Source of the DNA: a virus
Reading direction: 5' to 3' (one strand)
DNA length: 35,248 nt
IMG/VR virus record: IMGVR_UViG_3300028024_000120
Location: 1 to 35,248 of that record
Shown: positions 8,471-15,838 of the stretch, in pieces
Position numbering within the stretch: the first letter of the stretch is position 1
Layout of the letters: each line of letters opens with the position of its first letter
The notes under the pieces: generated by a model
Seen by the model: the letters and a program-made list of their open reading frames with translations, nothing else
Told to the model about the DNA's origin: nothing
The model's database searches: none
Made by a program: the position numbers and the translations under genes

Positions 8471-8722
8471 TCAGTTCAAAATGTCTTCGTACATGGCAAG
8501 CAACGCGTCCTGCTCGTCGCGCAACTCCTTGTCCATCTTCCGACGGGCAATGGCCTTGCGCATGATCTTGACGTCGAAGCCGGCCGATTTCGCTTCGGCG
8601 AAGACTTCCTTGATGTCGGTCGCGATCGTGTCTTTTTCCGACGACAGTCGCTCGATGCGTTCGATAAACGACTGAAGCCGGTCTTTCGCGATGGCGCCGC
8701 TGTTGTGTCCGATGTCGCTCAT
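8471..8722 (-). CDS. gapR: GapR-like DNA-binding protein (DUF2312)
   Basis: 83 residues starting MSDIGHNSGAIAKDRLQSF, with SFIERIERLSSEKDTIATDI, EVFAEAKSAGFDVKIMRK and a C-terminal DEQDALLAMYEDIL. This matches the alphaproteobacterial GapR/DUF2312 family, helical proteins that clamp overtwisted DNA and assist topoisomerases at replication forks. A phage copy beside replication genes would fit help with phage DNA topology. The start overlaps the upstream stop by one base (TAATG). Confidence 0.85.
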   Translation of the reverse strand: MSDIGHNSGAIAKDRLQSFIERIERLSSEKDTIATDIKEVFAEAKSAGFDVKIMRKAIARRKMDKELRDEQDALLAMYEDILN

Positions 8723-9261
8723 TAGTCAAAAATCCCCCCACCTTCGCCGCCGGCCGATTCGCCCACCGCCTCGAATTCATTCTCCGGGCGGGCGCGATTG
8801 CCGAACGGCGCATCGTCGCGGGTCTTCTGCAGGTTCTGCAGACCGAACGAAACGCCACGGTTGCCGTTCACGTCATAGGCGAAGGCCCGGACCGACGCGC
8901 GGCCCCAGCAGCCGGAATAGATTTCGCTCTCGTCAATGATCGGCTGCACCTTCGCATCCACCAAGCCCGGCTTTTGCTTGGACGTCGCGGACACCCGGAC
9001 CATGCCGGGCTGATACTCGTCCCGCTCTTCCGGATCGACTTCCTTCAGCGGGTTCCGCAGACCCTTGGGGATCTTATCGCCCCATTTCTCCTTGGAGACA
9101 CGAGCGACGTCCGCCTTCAGCGCGCTCAGGTCGGCGCCCTTGGGGAAAAGCATCACGAGGCTATATTTCTTCTCGCCGGTGCCGTCGGGGTTCGTGGCAC
9201 GAGGTTGAAACACGTTCACGAAGCTCATGCGGAATTCGGGGGTCTTAACGTTGTCGCTCAT
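8722..9261 (-). CDS. DUF2815 single-stranded DNA-binding protein
   Basis: 179 residues with FRMSFVNVFQPRA, KKYSLVMLFPKGADLSAL and a C-terminal half holding YSGCWGRASVRAFAYDVNGN. This is the DUF2815 family, thought to be an OB-fold ssDNA-binding protein like T7 gp2.5. The tail is acidic and flexible (GEGGGIFD), as in many SSBs that recruit partners. It lies between a PD-(D/E)XK nuclease and the GapR-like gene, consistent with a replication and recombination set. Confidence 0.84.
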   Translation of the reverse strand: MSDNVKTPEFRMSFVNVFQPRATNPDGTGEKKYSLVMLFPKGADLSALKADVARVSKEKWGDKIPKGLRNPLKEVDPEERDEYQPGMVRVSATSKQKPGLVDAKVQPIIDESEIYSGCWGRASVRAFAYDVNGNRGVSFGLQNLQKTRDDAPFGNRARPENEFEAVGESAGGEGGGIFD

Positions 9262-9294
9262 TTCTTCTCCATCTAGGTTTCATGTTTCACCAGT

Positions 9295-10482
9295 TCACTC
9301 GACGGCGGTGAATTCCGTCTCCGCTTCCGGCCGTACCGGCGGACGTGGGTCGTCCAGCGGCACCACGACGGTTCCGCTCGAAGTCTTGTTGTAGTAGTCC
9401 TTGATCGCGGCATCGGCCGCGGCACCCTTGAAGCCGTAATGCTTCTTCAGTGCTGCCTCGACCTGGGCCGGTGAATTGAATTTCGGCCGCTGGTAGATGT
9501 GCTCGTCGGCGACATCCCAGAGCAGTTGCAAGGCTGCCTTGGCCGTTTCTTCGTCCTGCCAGCGGCGCGATGGACGGCTCGCCACCAGCTTCGTGCCAGG
9601 TAGCATCCGGCCGGCTTCCGCCTCGTGGTGAACGAAGTCTCGCACCGCCTTGCAGTACCCTTCCAACCGATCAAGCGAGTCCCATACGGCTTTCAGTTGA
9701 TCGAGGTTGAGCGATGTCGGATCCGGCACGGTGATTCCTTCTGCTTGGCTGAATTCGGCTTGCGCTTCCGCGAGTGTCGCCTGGAACTTGGCGGGGCACG
9801 TGGCCGCTGCCTTGCAAAACTTGCACTCGTCTCCAGCCACCAATGGCGCGTCCGGCTGCTGGCTGGCCTCGATCGCCTGTACAGCTTCCTGCGACCAGAT
9901 CAACAGGTCTTCATAGGTCGTCTCGTAATCGCGGATCGGGCCTTTCGGATGCGTCGCCAGCGGCTGGACAATCCAGATCACGATCTTCTCGACGCCCCGG
10001 TTGTGGTGGCGCGTCGCGGCGCCGAGCGCATAGGTCAGACACTGCGGATTCTCGAACGCGTCCACCAGCCGGTAACCGAACTTCCAGTCCGCGACGTGCA
10101 GCTCCTTTGCGTACGGCTTGTAGACTGTCAGATCGCCGATGCCGCCCCAACCTTCGCGGAAGTCGGACAGGTCGAATTGCTGCTCCAGCTCCCACTCGTC
10201 GCCCGGTCCGATCAGTTGCTTGGCGAAGTCGATACAGGTTTGCACCGCTTCGACTTCGCGCTCGGTGATCGGATCGCCCAGCACCTCCTGGGCGTGGATG
10301 TCGAACGTCGTGTTCTTCAGCACCTTTTCGACGATCTCGTGGAGCGCCGTTCCCCGGTCCGCGAACACGCTGCTCTTGTCCGGGATGTGCTGTTGCATCC
10401 GGAACGAGCCGGGGCACTGCATCAGCCGCTTCATGCCGGAGGCAGAGAAGAGAGCGTGTTTGCGGGCGCCGTGGTCGGTCAT
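9295..10482 (-). CDS. DUF2800 PD-(D/E)XK nuclease
   Basis: 395 residues. The N-terminus FSASGMKRLMQCPGSFRMQQ and ADRGTALHEIVEKVL are typical of RecB/Cas4-like phage nucleases. The catalytic core is GGIGDLTVYKPY followed by LHVADWKFGYRLVD (Asp then D-x-K), with a downstream QCLTYALGA. A cysteine group CKFCKAAATCP near residue 225 could hold an Fe-S cluster or zinc together with the early Cys. A role in phage recombination or DNA end processing is likely. It is followed on the operon by the DUF2815 ssDNA-binding gene. Confidence 0.84.
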   Translation of the reverse strand: MTDHGARKHALFSASGMKRLMQCPGSFRMQQHIPDKSSVFADRGTALHEIVEKVLKNTTFDIHAQEVLGDPITEREVEAVQTCIDFAKQLIGPGDEWELEQQFDLSDFREGWGGIGDLTVYKPYAKELHVADWKFGYRLVDAFENPQCLTYALGAATRHHNRGVEKIVIWIVQPLATHPKGPIRDYETTYEDLLIWSQEAVQAIEASQQPDAPLVAGDECKFCKAAATCPAKFQATLAEAQAEFSQAEGITVPDPTSLNLDQLKAVWDSLDRLEGYCKAVRDFVHHEAEAGRMLPGTKLVASRPSRRWQDEETAKAALQLLWDVADEHIYQRPKFNSPAQVEAALKKHYGFKGAAADAAIKDYYNKTSSGTVVVPLDDPRPPVRPEAETEFTAVE

Positions 10483-10488
10483 GCGCAG

Positions 10489-10986
10489 TCACTCGCCAGC
10501 CGCGAACTGTTTCTTGGCCTTGGCCGTGAATTCGACGTAGTGCTCCGGCTTCAGCTTCGAAACGCTCGTCGCGCCAAACTCCTGCAGCAACGCGAATCCT
10601 TCAGCGACACGCTTCGCTTGTACGAATGCTTGAACAATCTCCCGGACGCCGGCTTCCAATTTCTTCACGTCCGGAGCTTCTTCCGCCTCGGTGTCGGGCG
10701 TAACGTCGATCACTTCAGGCTTTGCCGGAGTGCCTTTCGGGGCTTTCGTCTTCTTTTCCTTGACCGGCTCGGCTTCGGGGGTCTCCGGTTCGGGTGCGAC
10801 CGTTGTCTCGACGATGGGCTCGCTTGCGGTCTTCGTCTCGACGGCTTCAACCGCCAGGCTGATGGCCGCTCCAGTTACCGCCACTGCACCGGAAATACGC
10901 TTCGCGTAGCCCATCGCTACGGCCAGCTGGTCGAATTGGAAAATGGCGTCACCACTGTCGTCGCTGGTAATCGTGATCTGGATCAT
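10489..10986 (-). CDS. Hypothetical phage protein with low-complexity acidic linker
   Basis: 165 residues from the ATG at 10984-10986, which has a strong site (AGGAGAG, 3 nt spacer). The N-terminus (MIQITITSDDSGDAIFQFDQ) looks folded. A Pro/Glu/Lys-rich linker follows (about 58-110), then a helical C-terminal domain (VREIVQAFVQAKRVAEGFAL, EFGATSVSKLKPEHY). The last part resembles helical tails next to phage recombination nucleases, but I cannot name it. A promoter is visible just upstream (11012-11040). Confidence 0.7.
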   Translation of the reverse strand: MIQITITSDDSGDAIFQFDQLAVAMGYAKRISGAVAVTGAAISLAVEAVETKTASEPIVETTVAPEPETPEAEPVKEKKTKAPKGTPAKPEVIDVTPDTEAEEAPDVKKLEAGVREIVQAFVQAKRVAEGFALLQEFGATSVSKLKPEHYVEFTAKAKKQFAAGE

Positions 10987-11011
10987 CTTCTCTCCTAGGA
11001 TGTTGAAACGG

Positions 11012-11040
11012 TTATCTGAATTATTCACCAAACGAAGCAA
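11012..11040 (-). promoter_or_regulatory. Promoter with CGTTTGGTGA motif for the replication operon
   Basis: On the minus strand, TTGCTT (11035-11040) and AGATAA (11012-11017) are 17 bp apart. The spacer contains CGTTTGGTGAATAATTC, nearly the same as the spacer and -10 of the primase promoter at 19892-19920. It drives the gene at 10489-10986 and those beyond. Confidence 0.55.
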
Positions 11041-11057
11041 CACAGACGCAAAAAGAC

Positions 11058-11345
11058 CTACGGCGCCCATAGATCGCTGATCGGATCGTTGAACTCTCGC
11101 GCCATCGCGTCTATTTCAGATCTCTTTTTAATGAAGCCTGCTATCGCAGCGTCCGCTAACTTCTCGATATGCGGCATTTGCAGCCGCTTGAGCAGAAGGG
11201 TGGGATTCTCTTTAACCCAGGGCTTTAGGACCTCCAGCATCGATTCGGCCGCCGCTTTGAGACAAATAGTGTCCAGATTATCGTTTTGCCGGGATTGCTT
11301 TTTCGGAGGTGACACGTTTCGTTGTTCTCGTCTCTCGTAGCTCAT
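11058..11345 (-). CDS. Small hypothetical phage protein
   Basis: 95 residues from the ATG at 11343-11345; an in-frame TTG three codons upstream is possible. The start is basic and polar (SYERREQRNVSPPKKQSRQN), followed by helices (KAAAESMLEVLKPWVKENP, LADAAIAGFIKKRSEIDAM). I do not recognise a family. It is the first gene after the promoter at 11367-11395. Confidence 0.6.
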   Translation of the reverse strand: MSYERREQRNVSPPKKQSRQNDNLDTICLKAAAESMLEVLKPWVKENPTLLLKRLQMPHIEKLADAAIAGFIKKRSEIDAMAREFNDPISDLWAP

Positions 11346-11366
11346 TTCACCCAACGTATGAAGAAT

Positions 11367-11402
11367 TGTCTATCATTCAAACTAAACAAAGTCAACAAAC
11401 GA
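11367..11402 (-). promoter_or_regulatory. Promoter upstream of the 11058-11345 gene
   Basis: On the minus strand TTGACT (11390-11395) is followed after 17 bp by TAGACA (11367-11372). CGTTTGTTGA overlaps the -35 element, the same motif as at the other phage promoters. Confidence 0.5.
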
Positions 11403-11477
11403 AACACGTCGAAAAGGGTTTTATCTTCCTGTCAACCAGGACTATACTATCTGTGCAACTTCTGGTGGGGGCTCACC

Positions 11478-11573
11478 ATGAATCCGGTTCTTGCTGCACT
11501 GATCATCGTTGTTTCAGCCATGGGTATGATCGCACTCGTTGTTTTCTATGCGGCCACGACGCCGATCGGATAG
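11478..11573 (+). CDS. 31-residue single-span membrane peptide
   Basis: ATG at 11478 with GGGGG about 8 nt upstream; a TATACT box lies at about 11442-11447. The product MNPVLAALIIVVSAMGMIAL then VVFYAATTPIG is almost wholly hydrophobic, so one membrane span. It reads opposite to all its neighbours. Function is unknown; a short inhibitory or lysis-related peptide is possible. Confidence 0.4.
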   Translation: MNPVLAALIIVVSAMGMIALVVFYAATTPIG

Positions 11574-11606
11574 CGCATATCAGGATGATGGCGGCGGTGG
11601 TCATGC

Positions 11607-11825
11607 CTAAATCCAGTGTTTCCCGTTAGTGTCGAGATCCATCTTGATCTTGGCTAGCGCGTCCAGTGCCGCCCCGCTGAGTCGTATCGTTTTTATCTGC
11701 TCACCCTCTGGGTACTCTTTGTTGGTGAATTCTGCCTAATAGGTGCCGTCGCTAAGCGCGAATACGACGACGCTCCGGTTTGCGTCCAAATCTATTCGGC
11801 GCCCGTCCTTTGCCTTTACTATCAT
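11607..11825 (-). pseudogene. 72-codon gene interrupted by one in-frame amber codon
   Basis: The ATG at 11823-11825 follows GAGAGGAG and opens a frame for MIVKAKDGRRIDLDANRSVV and on to SDGTY, then TAG at 11736-11738. The same frame continues as AEFTNKEYPEGEQIKTIRLS and ends at TAG 11607-11609 after LDTNGKHWI. Protein-like composition on both sides of the stop indicates one former gene with a point mutation (for example TGG or CAG to TAG). Amber read-through in a suppressing host, or a sequencing error, would be the other explanations. Confidence 0.6.
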
Positions 11826-11888
11826 TTTTTCTTCATCGCTCCTCTCACATCCTCACAGCACGCATGATGGTTGGGGTGGTTAGGGTGG

Positions 11889-12098
11889 TCATGGCAGTTC
11901 CTTCAACAAATCAGCGATCTCTCGCATCTCTTTATTTAATTCACGCATTGTCTCTAGCAATTTACGTTGCTCAATGGACGCCTCAGCCATACGGGCAATC
12001 TTTGCCCTGTAATCTGGATTATTCAACCACCGCTTGGCGTAGTCTTCATGCCGCTCTTTGGTGGTGGACATCAGATGAATCTCTTCTTCTCTGGTCAT
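11889..12098 (-). CDS. Small charged hypothetical protein
   Basis: 69 residues (ATG at 12096-12098; a GTG one codon earlier is also possible). Highly charged and probably coiled-coil over most of its length: TKERHEDYAKRWLNNPDYRA, then IEQRKLLETMRELNKEMREI. It is coupled to the upstream gene by TGATG. Function unknown. Confidence 0.55.
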   Translation of the reverse strand: MTREEEIHLMSTTKERHEDYAKRWLNNPDYRAKIARMAEASIEQRKLLETMRELNKEMREIADLLKELP

Positions 12099-12679
12099 CA
12101 CCCATCCCCTGTGCGGCTGGCGAGGAAGGCGTCGACATCGGCTGTTGTCACCCCAGGTTTAAATTGTGCCAATACTTGGAGTGCAAATTTTACAACTTCT
12201 TCTCTCGTATACCCGGCCGGCGCGGGAGGCTGGTGGAGAGCTGCTAGTTGAGCACTGAGCCAGCGAATGCGTTCCTTTGCTGCCGTTTGAAACGAAATCA
12301 GGTCGAAGTCGTGGCGGCTAGCCAAAAACACGGCATTAGCAAGCTCAAAATCGGAAAGGTGTGGCATCGCCAGATTGTCGCGGCTCAGGGCTAAATACTC
12401 CCTGGCCATTTTAGCGCCTTCTTCGCTGGCCCAATGACGCTTTGTCTCGTCTGCGGGAGGCTGGCGGAGGGCTGCTGGCGGCGCGGCGTTGACCATTGCC
12501 TCGTAGCACCACATCGTGCGGGCGTGCGTCTGTACGCCGTCTAGACCTTGTCCGAGAGCGGCGCGGCCGGCCTCTACCATCTCAGGCGTCGGATCAATAG
12601 GCATGAGCTTCCAGCAATCTGGCGAAACGTCCGCCTCGCGCTCGGCTTGGGTAGGTGTGTGGGTCATGGGGTTAGGCAT
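12098..12679 (-). CDS. Hypothetical phage protein
   Basis: 193 residues. CWKLMPIDPTPEMVEAGRAA near residues 22-42 is a pattern common in accessory phage proteins of unknown function. Two similar short segments, AALRQPPADET and AALHQPPAPAGYT, suggest a small internal duplication. A second Met at residue 5 could be the start. It is coupled on both sides to other small genes of the same operon. Confidence 0.6.
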   Translation of the reverse strand: MPNPMTHTPTQAEREADVSPDCWKLMPIDPTPEMVEAGRAALGQGLDGVQTHARTMWCYEAMVNAAPPAALRQPPADETKRHWASEEGAKMAREYLALSRDNLAMPHLSDFELANAVFLASRHDFDLISFQTAAKERIRWLSAQLAALHQPPAPAGYTREEVVKFALQVLAQFKPGVTTADVDAFLASRTGDG

Positions 12680-12875
12680 TGGTCACCTCTTCGCGGATAA
12701 TCTCGCGGATCAAAATTAGTCGTGCTCCTGATGCCTTCCGCTCCTCCATCAGCGCATCGATAAGTACAACAGTGCGAGTATATGCCAGGCTGTCAGCAGG
12801 CGAGTTGATCAGCGCCAACGCTTTCTTTGCCGCCTCATCCCGCCACTTCTTCAGATCATCATCCGATATGGTCAT
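12672..12875 (-). CDS. Small hypothetical protein
   Basis: 67 residues, mostly helical (DDDLKKWRDEAAKKALALIN, LARLI-like C-terminal helices ILIREIIREEV). It overlaps its upstream neighbour by ATGA and its downstream neighbour by 8 bp. Family not recognised. Confidence 0.55.
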   Translation of the reverse strand: MTISDDDLKKWRDEAAKKALALINSPADSLAYTRTVVLIDALMEERKASGARLILIREIIREEVTNA

Positions 12876-13051
12876 GGCTGGATCTCCGCTACTTCAACGC
12901 GCACGCAAATAAAGCCCTGCCGCCTCCAATGATTCCAGTCCTTGCCGGTATCATGTATAAACTCTGCTATGGCATCTCGACGGCGATGATGGATGCACCA
13001 AAACCATTCGCCCAAGCGGCCGTTTCTTTTCTTAATGGCGTACATCCTCAT
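12872..13051 (-). CDS. Small basic hypothetical protein
   Basis: 59 residues from the ATG at 13049-13051, coupled to the upstream stop as TGATG. Rich in Trp, His and Arg (GEWFWCIHHRRRDAIAEFIH, WNHWRRQGFICVRVEV). Possibly a nucleic-acid-binding or regulatory phage protein; nothing specific can be said. Confidence 0.55.
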   Translation of the reverse strand: MRMYAIKKRNGRLGEWFWCIHHRRRDAIAEFIHDTGKDWNHWRRQGFICVRVEVAEIQP

Positions 13052-13263
13052 CACTTCACCTCTGCGGCAGCACGGATGACAGCAGCGAAGTCGGGCTTGG
13101 ACGCGGTCTGTCTGCCCGGCAGTTCGTCAAGCTGAGCCTTCGCACCCATATCGAAGAAGAATTGGGCCACTGACGGAGTAATGTATTCAAAGGAAATACG
13201 CCCGTCTGGCATTGGAACTTCGAATACGACGATCCTGCGTTGGCTGATTTCTGTGATCTTCAT
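13051..13263 (-). CDS. Small hypothetical protein
   Basis: 70 residues; a beta-rich start (ITEISQRRIVVFEVPMPDGR) followed by a helical part (VAQFFFDMGAKAQLDEL). No family recognised. Part of the coupled minus-strand array. Confidence 0.55.
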   Translation of the reverse strand: MKITEISQRRIVVFEVPMPDGRISFEYITPSVAQFFFDMGAKAQLDELPGRQTASKPDFAAVIRAAAEVK

Positions 13264-13283
13264 CGCCCATCCTTCCGCTTCGT

Positions 13284-13499
13284 TCAGGTGGTGGCTTTAG
13301 CTAGCCGCAAGCGCCCGCGCTTTGAGCCAGCCGGATGATAATGTTCGATGATCCCAACAGCGATCAGTGCATTCCAGGTGCCGCGCGTGAACGGTGCACG
13401 CTCACCGGCAGCCAACAGCACGCCGGTATTGTCGAAACAACCATCGCCGTTGTGTCGCTTGAACCAGCGAAGTGCCGTCTTCTGCGCCTCGGTCAACAC
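13284..13499 (-). CDS. Small winged-helix-like phage protein
   Basis: 71 residues with a GTG start (13497-13499) that overlaps the upstream stop. The pattern LTEAQKTALRWFKRHNGDG, LLAAGERAPFTRGTWNALI and LIAVGIIEHY resembles small phage proteins with a winged-helix look; basic C-terminus (SKRGRLRLAKA). DNA binding is a guess from shape and charge. Confidence 0.55.
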   Translation of the reverse strand: MLTEAQKTALRWFKRHNGDGCFDNTGVLLAAGERAPFTRGTWNALIAVGIIEHYHPAGSKRGRLRLAKATT

Positions 13500-13642
13500 T
13501 TCTTCCTCTCCTTCTCGCCCTTCGCCTGCTCTCGCTTCATGCCCTCAACCCGCCGTTCCTCGCGTGCCTGGTCGTAGCCATATAGACCGTCGCGGTTCAC
13601 GGTGCGCTGCAAGGTGGAGTAGAGGCGGGAGAGAAGAGTCAT
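13493..13642 (-). CDS. 49-residue basic protein
   Basis: From the ATG at 13640-13642, 1 bp after the upstream stop. It reads MTLLSRLYSTLQRTVNRDGL and ends in a highly charged tail (REERRVEGMKREQAKGEKER). Its first part is like the 16-residue peptide at 13826-13876, suggesting a duplication. Function unknown. Confidence 0.5.
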   Translation of the reverse strand: MTLLSRLYSTLQRTVNRDGLYGYDQAREERRVEGMKREQAKGEKERKKC

Positions 13643-13643
13643 G

Positions 13644-13826
13644 TTACACCCACCGGCCGTAGCTGATCTGGAACCAAAGCCAACGCGCCCACCAGATCGT
13701 TTCGCCATCTGCCTTAGCTTGTTCGGTCAAGCTGCTCCGATAGCGGAATTCCGGCAGCAGCCACAGACCGAATGGTTGGAACTCAAGAGCGATACGGGTG
13801 GCCCGCAGTGGATACGGAAATCTCAT
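13644..13826 (-). CDS. 60-residue aromatic-rich protein
   Basis: ATG at 13824-13826, coupled as TGATG to the 16-residue reading frame upstream. MRFPYPLRATRIALEFQPFG and TIWWARWLWFQISYGRW show many aromatic residues, suggesting membrane association or a small beta-rich fold. Family not recognised. Confidence 0.5.
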   Translation of the reverse strand: MRFPYPLRATRIALEFQPFGLWLLPEFRYRSSLTEQAKADGETIWWARWLWFQISYGRWV

Positions 13827-13876
13827 CACTTCACCTCGCGGTTTATGGCGCGCTGGAGGAGGGAGTAGAGGGTCAT
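13826..13876 (-). CDS. 16-residue coupled leader-like peptide
   Basis: ATG at 13874-13876 gives MTLYSLLQRAINREVK. The start overlaps the upstream stop (ATGA) and its stop overlaps the next start (TGATG). GGAAGGA lies just upstream. It resembles the N-terminus of the 13493-13642 product (LYSTLQRTVNRD), so it may be a truncated duplicate kept for translational coupling. Confidence 0.4.
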   Translation of the reverse strand: MTLYSLLQRAINREVK

Positions 13877-14067
13877 TCCTTCCACCGCTTCTGGTGGGCA
13901 TCGAAATCCCGCAACTCCTTCTTAAGCTGGACCAGCGTCCACCGATTGACGTGTCTTAGGCGACCCTGAAGGATTTCTGCCATTGCGGACGCGCTCTGAT
14001 CTGCCGCGCTGAATGTTGCTTTCGCTGCGCCCATCGCCGATCTGACATCATCCCAAATGTTGCTCAT
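13873..14067 (-). CDS. Small hypothetical protein
   Basis: 64 residues: NIWDDVRSAMGAAKATFSAA, then a basic helix VNRWTLVQLKKELRDFDAHQ. Helical, unrecognised. The start has only a weak ribosome site; the stop overlaps the next small start. Confidence 0.5.
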   Translation of the reverse strand: MSNIWDDVRSAMGAAKATFSAADQSASAMAEILQGRLRHVNRWTLVQLKKELRDFDAHQKRWKE

Positions 14068-14078
14068 CTCATACCTTC

Positions 14079-14267
14079 CTATTCTGCCGATGGGCGCGAG
14101 GGGTTAGGGAGTGGCGGCGGCTGCGTGGTGCGATTGGCGCGAAAATTCTTGATTAAATAGATAACATCGTCCGCACATTCGCCCGGCGTCTTGCCCAACG
14201 CGTGTCCTTTGTCGATAGCCCACGAGATAGCGCCGTGGAGAGCATCAAGATCCTTCTCGTCGATCAT
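14079..14267 (-). CDS. Small hypothetical protein
   Basis: 62 residues preceded by AGGAGGATGAGGG. IDEKDLDALHGAISWAIDKG and ECADDVIYLIKNFRANR look helical; the tail is proline-rich (TTQPPPLPNPSRPS). Family unknown. Confidence 0.55.
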   Translation of the reverse strand: MIDEKDLDALHGAISWAIDKGHALGKTPGECADDVIYLIKNFRANRTTQPPPLPNPSRPSAE

Positions 14268-14313
14268 CCCTCATCCTCCTTCTATCTGATCGCCTGTGAG
14301 AGTATCCGCGCGG

Positions 14314-14814
14314 CTATGCCAGCAAATCCATTTCACTGATCTTCGCCGGTTCGTCGAGCTCTTCCATGTAGTAGAAGCAGATCGCCAGCGCATCGGCGTG
14401 GTTGTCGTCCTTAGGACTGAACCCGCGCTTGCACGCCGCGTCGATCATCTCGGTCTTGCTCGCGTTACCTTTGCCGGTCCAGTGCCGTTTGATTGTGCCG
14501 ACGCCGACGCCGATGTAAGGAAGCTTCGGGTTCTGATTGTCGGCCCAAGCCGCCATCATCGCGAACATGCCGCCGTATACGTGAGCCGCTGCCGTGCCGC
14601 GGTGCCGATGCACCTCTTCGAACACGATGTCCGTGAACTTGGTCTGCTCGTGCAGGTCCTTGAGCGCATGCCGGAACCGGAGGTACCGCGCGCCACCACT
14701 TTCGAAACGCGAGTGGTTGCCGAAGTCCCATGTGCCGGAGGTGGTAACCTTGCCTGCCTCACCGACGGCGAAACCGCAATTCGTTCCGAGATCGAGGCCA
14801 AGGACGCGGGTCAT
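14314..14814 (-). CDS. RuvC-like Holliday junction resolvase
   Basis: 166 residues with the RNase H-fold acid set of RuvC: Asp7 in VLGLDLGTNCGFAV, Glu in IVFEEVHRHRGT and paired Asp in SPKDDNHADALAICFYY. KRHWTGKGNASKTEMI is the usual segment before the last motif. In phages such enzymes resolve branched DNA before packaging or during recombination. Length fits the phage RuvC group. It is just downstream of a 38-residue membrane peptide and a DUF2493 gene. Confidence 0.86.
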   Translation of the reverse strand: MTRVLGLDLGTNCGFAVGEAGKVTTSGTWDFGNHSRFESGGARYLRFRHALKDLHEQTKFTDIVFEEVHRHRGTAAAHVYGGMFAMMAAWADNQNPKLPYIGVGVGTIKRHWTGKGNASKTEMIDAACKRGFSPKDDNHADALAICFYYMEELDEPAKISEMDLLA

Positions 14815-14931
14815 TCAGCGTCTCGTTGCCAAGAAAACAGCGAAACCCAGGAGGCAGATAACGAGCACTCCGAGGCCAAAAATCTGTGACCACACATAGA
14901 TTGTGGCTGCCAACTTTAACATGTCCGTCAT
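14815..14931 (-). CDS. 38-residue single-span membrane peptide
   Basis: ATG at 14929-14931 with AAGGGAGAG 5 nt upstream; the start overlaps the stop of the DUF2493 gene (ATGA) and its stop abuts ruvC. The product starts MTDMLKLAATIYVWSQIF and continues GLGVLVICLLGFAVFLATRR, one strong membrane span with a basic end. A very small holin-like or regulatory peptide is possible. Confidence 0.55.
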   Translation of the reverse strand: MTDMLKLAATIYVWSQIFGLGVLVICLLGFAVFLATRR

Positions 14932-15353
14932 GCCACTCTCCCTTCGGTCGCCTCTGCTTCTTCAACCACCCGCTGCGCTTCCCGAACATCGTCCGCCGTG
15001 CCGAACCGCATGACGGGCACACCAGCTTCGAGCATCCGCCGACACATATCGGCAGTGCCTTTGCCGCCGGGGAACGCGATCCCGAAATCCGGCTTGCCTT
15101 CTTCGAGCATCTTCGCGTTGCGCAGCGGACCGGCGGATGGTCCGAAGTTCTTCCAATCGGCCGGGAAGCGCTGCGTCGAGACGCTATGCGCGAACGCCCA
15201 TTCTTCGGCCAATGTGTCGGCGCCTCGTGCCGCGCCGTGGATGATGAGCTCGATCGGCGTCAGGCCGAGGTGGCGGTGCTTGAAAATCCGCATGCCGACA
15301 TCGAAGACCGCTCGGTCGGTAAAGTCGCGTCCGCCACAGATGAGGAGTCTCAT
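14928..15353 (-). CDS. DUF2493 (SLOG-type, YspA-like) protein
   Basis: 141 residues from the ATG at 15351-15353 (ATGA overlap with the upstream stop). MRLLICGGRDFTDRAVF, IIHGAARGADTLAEEWA, and AFPGGKGTADMCRRMLEAG form the Rossmann-like SLOG pattern with a nucleotide-binding glycine motif. Such phage proteins may bind nucleotide-derived ligands; the exact role is unknown. Confidence 0.83.
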   Translation of the reverse strand: MRLLICGGRDFTDRAVFDVGMRIFKHRHLGLTPIELIIHGAARGADTLAEEWAFAHSVSTQRFPADWKNFGPSAGPLRNAKMLEEGKPDFGIAFPGGKGTADMCRRMLEAGVPVMRFGTADDVREAQRVVEEAEATEGRVA

Positions 15354-15838
15354 TTCACCACCATCGACTGACAATCGGCATAGCCACAGATATCAACCAG
15401 GGAATCATCGTGGTCGGGCGTCTCGATCAACCGAGCCTCTTTGACCAGGCGCATAAGCTGCGCATGATCGGCCGGCGTGAGTTTCACCCCGGGCTTCAGT
15501 TTGTCGGCGAGCGCCACGTTCCACAGCGCGACGATGCGCTCGAAGTTGCGGGTCGGCGGACCATAAGCCGCGCGCCGCTCTTCGACCACCGCTGCCGCCC
15601 GCGCTGCCGGGCCAAGTTTGCTCGTCTTGCCAAGCATCTCCAGCGGACACGTCGTTTGCGTCAGAAGCTCGTCCTCGATGACCGGATCGATCTGCGTTTC
15701 CCGCGTCGCCCCAACGGTCTGTGCGTTGTCCGAATTCCATTGCGCAACCTCATCGCGCATATTGGGTGCGGCGTCGATTTCGGCGAGCGCGTCTTTCACT
15801 GAGCCTGCATACGGGCGATAGTCGCCAAATCCTGTCAT
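15350..15838 (-). CDS. Phage protein with DUF6378-like domain
   Basis: 162 residues. The C-terminal third RRAAYGPPTRNFERIVALWN, ADHAQLMRLVKEARLI and HDDSLVDICGYADC is a well-spread phage domain (DUF6378-like), helical with conserved acidic residues as in MazG-type folds. The N-terminal part is variable. A role in nucleotide metabolism is possible but unproven. Start at 15836-15838 is coupled to the upstream stop (TGATG). Confidence 0.7.
   Translation of the reverse strand: MTGFGDYRPYAGSVKDALAEIDAAPNMRDEVAQWNSDNAQTVGATRETQIDPVIEDELLTQTTCPLEMLGKTSKLGPAARAAAVVEERRAAYGPPTRNFERIVALWNVALADKLKPGVKLTPADHAQLMRLVKEARLIETPDHDDSLVDICGYADCQSMVVK

Noticed and set aside
9625-10998. 457-codon plus-strand open frame over the DUF2800 nuclease
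   Set aside because: Antisense to a recognised gene, low-complexity Arg/Leu content, and no ribosome site.
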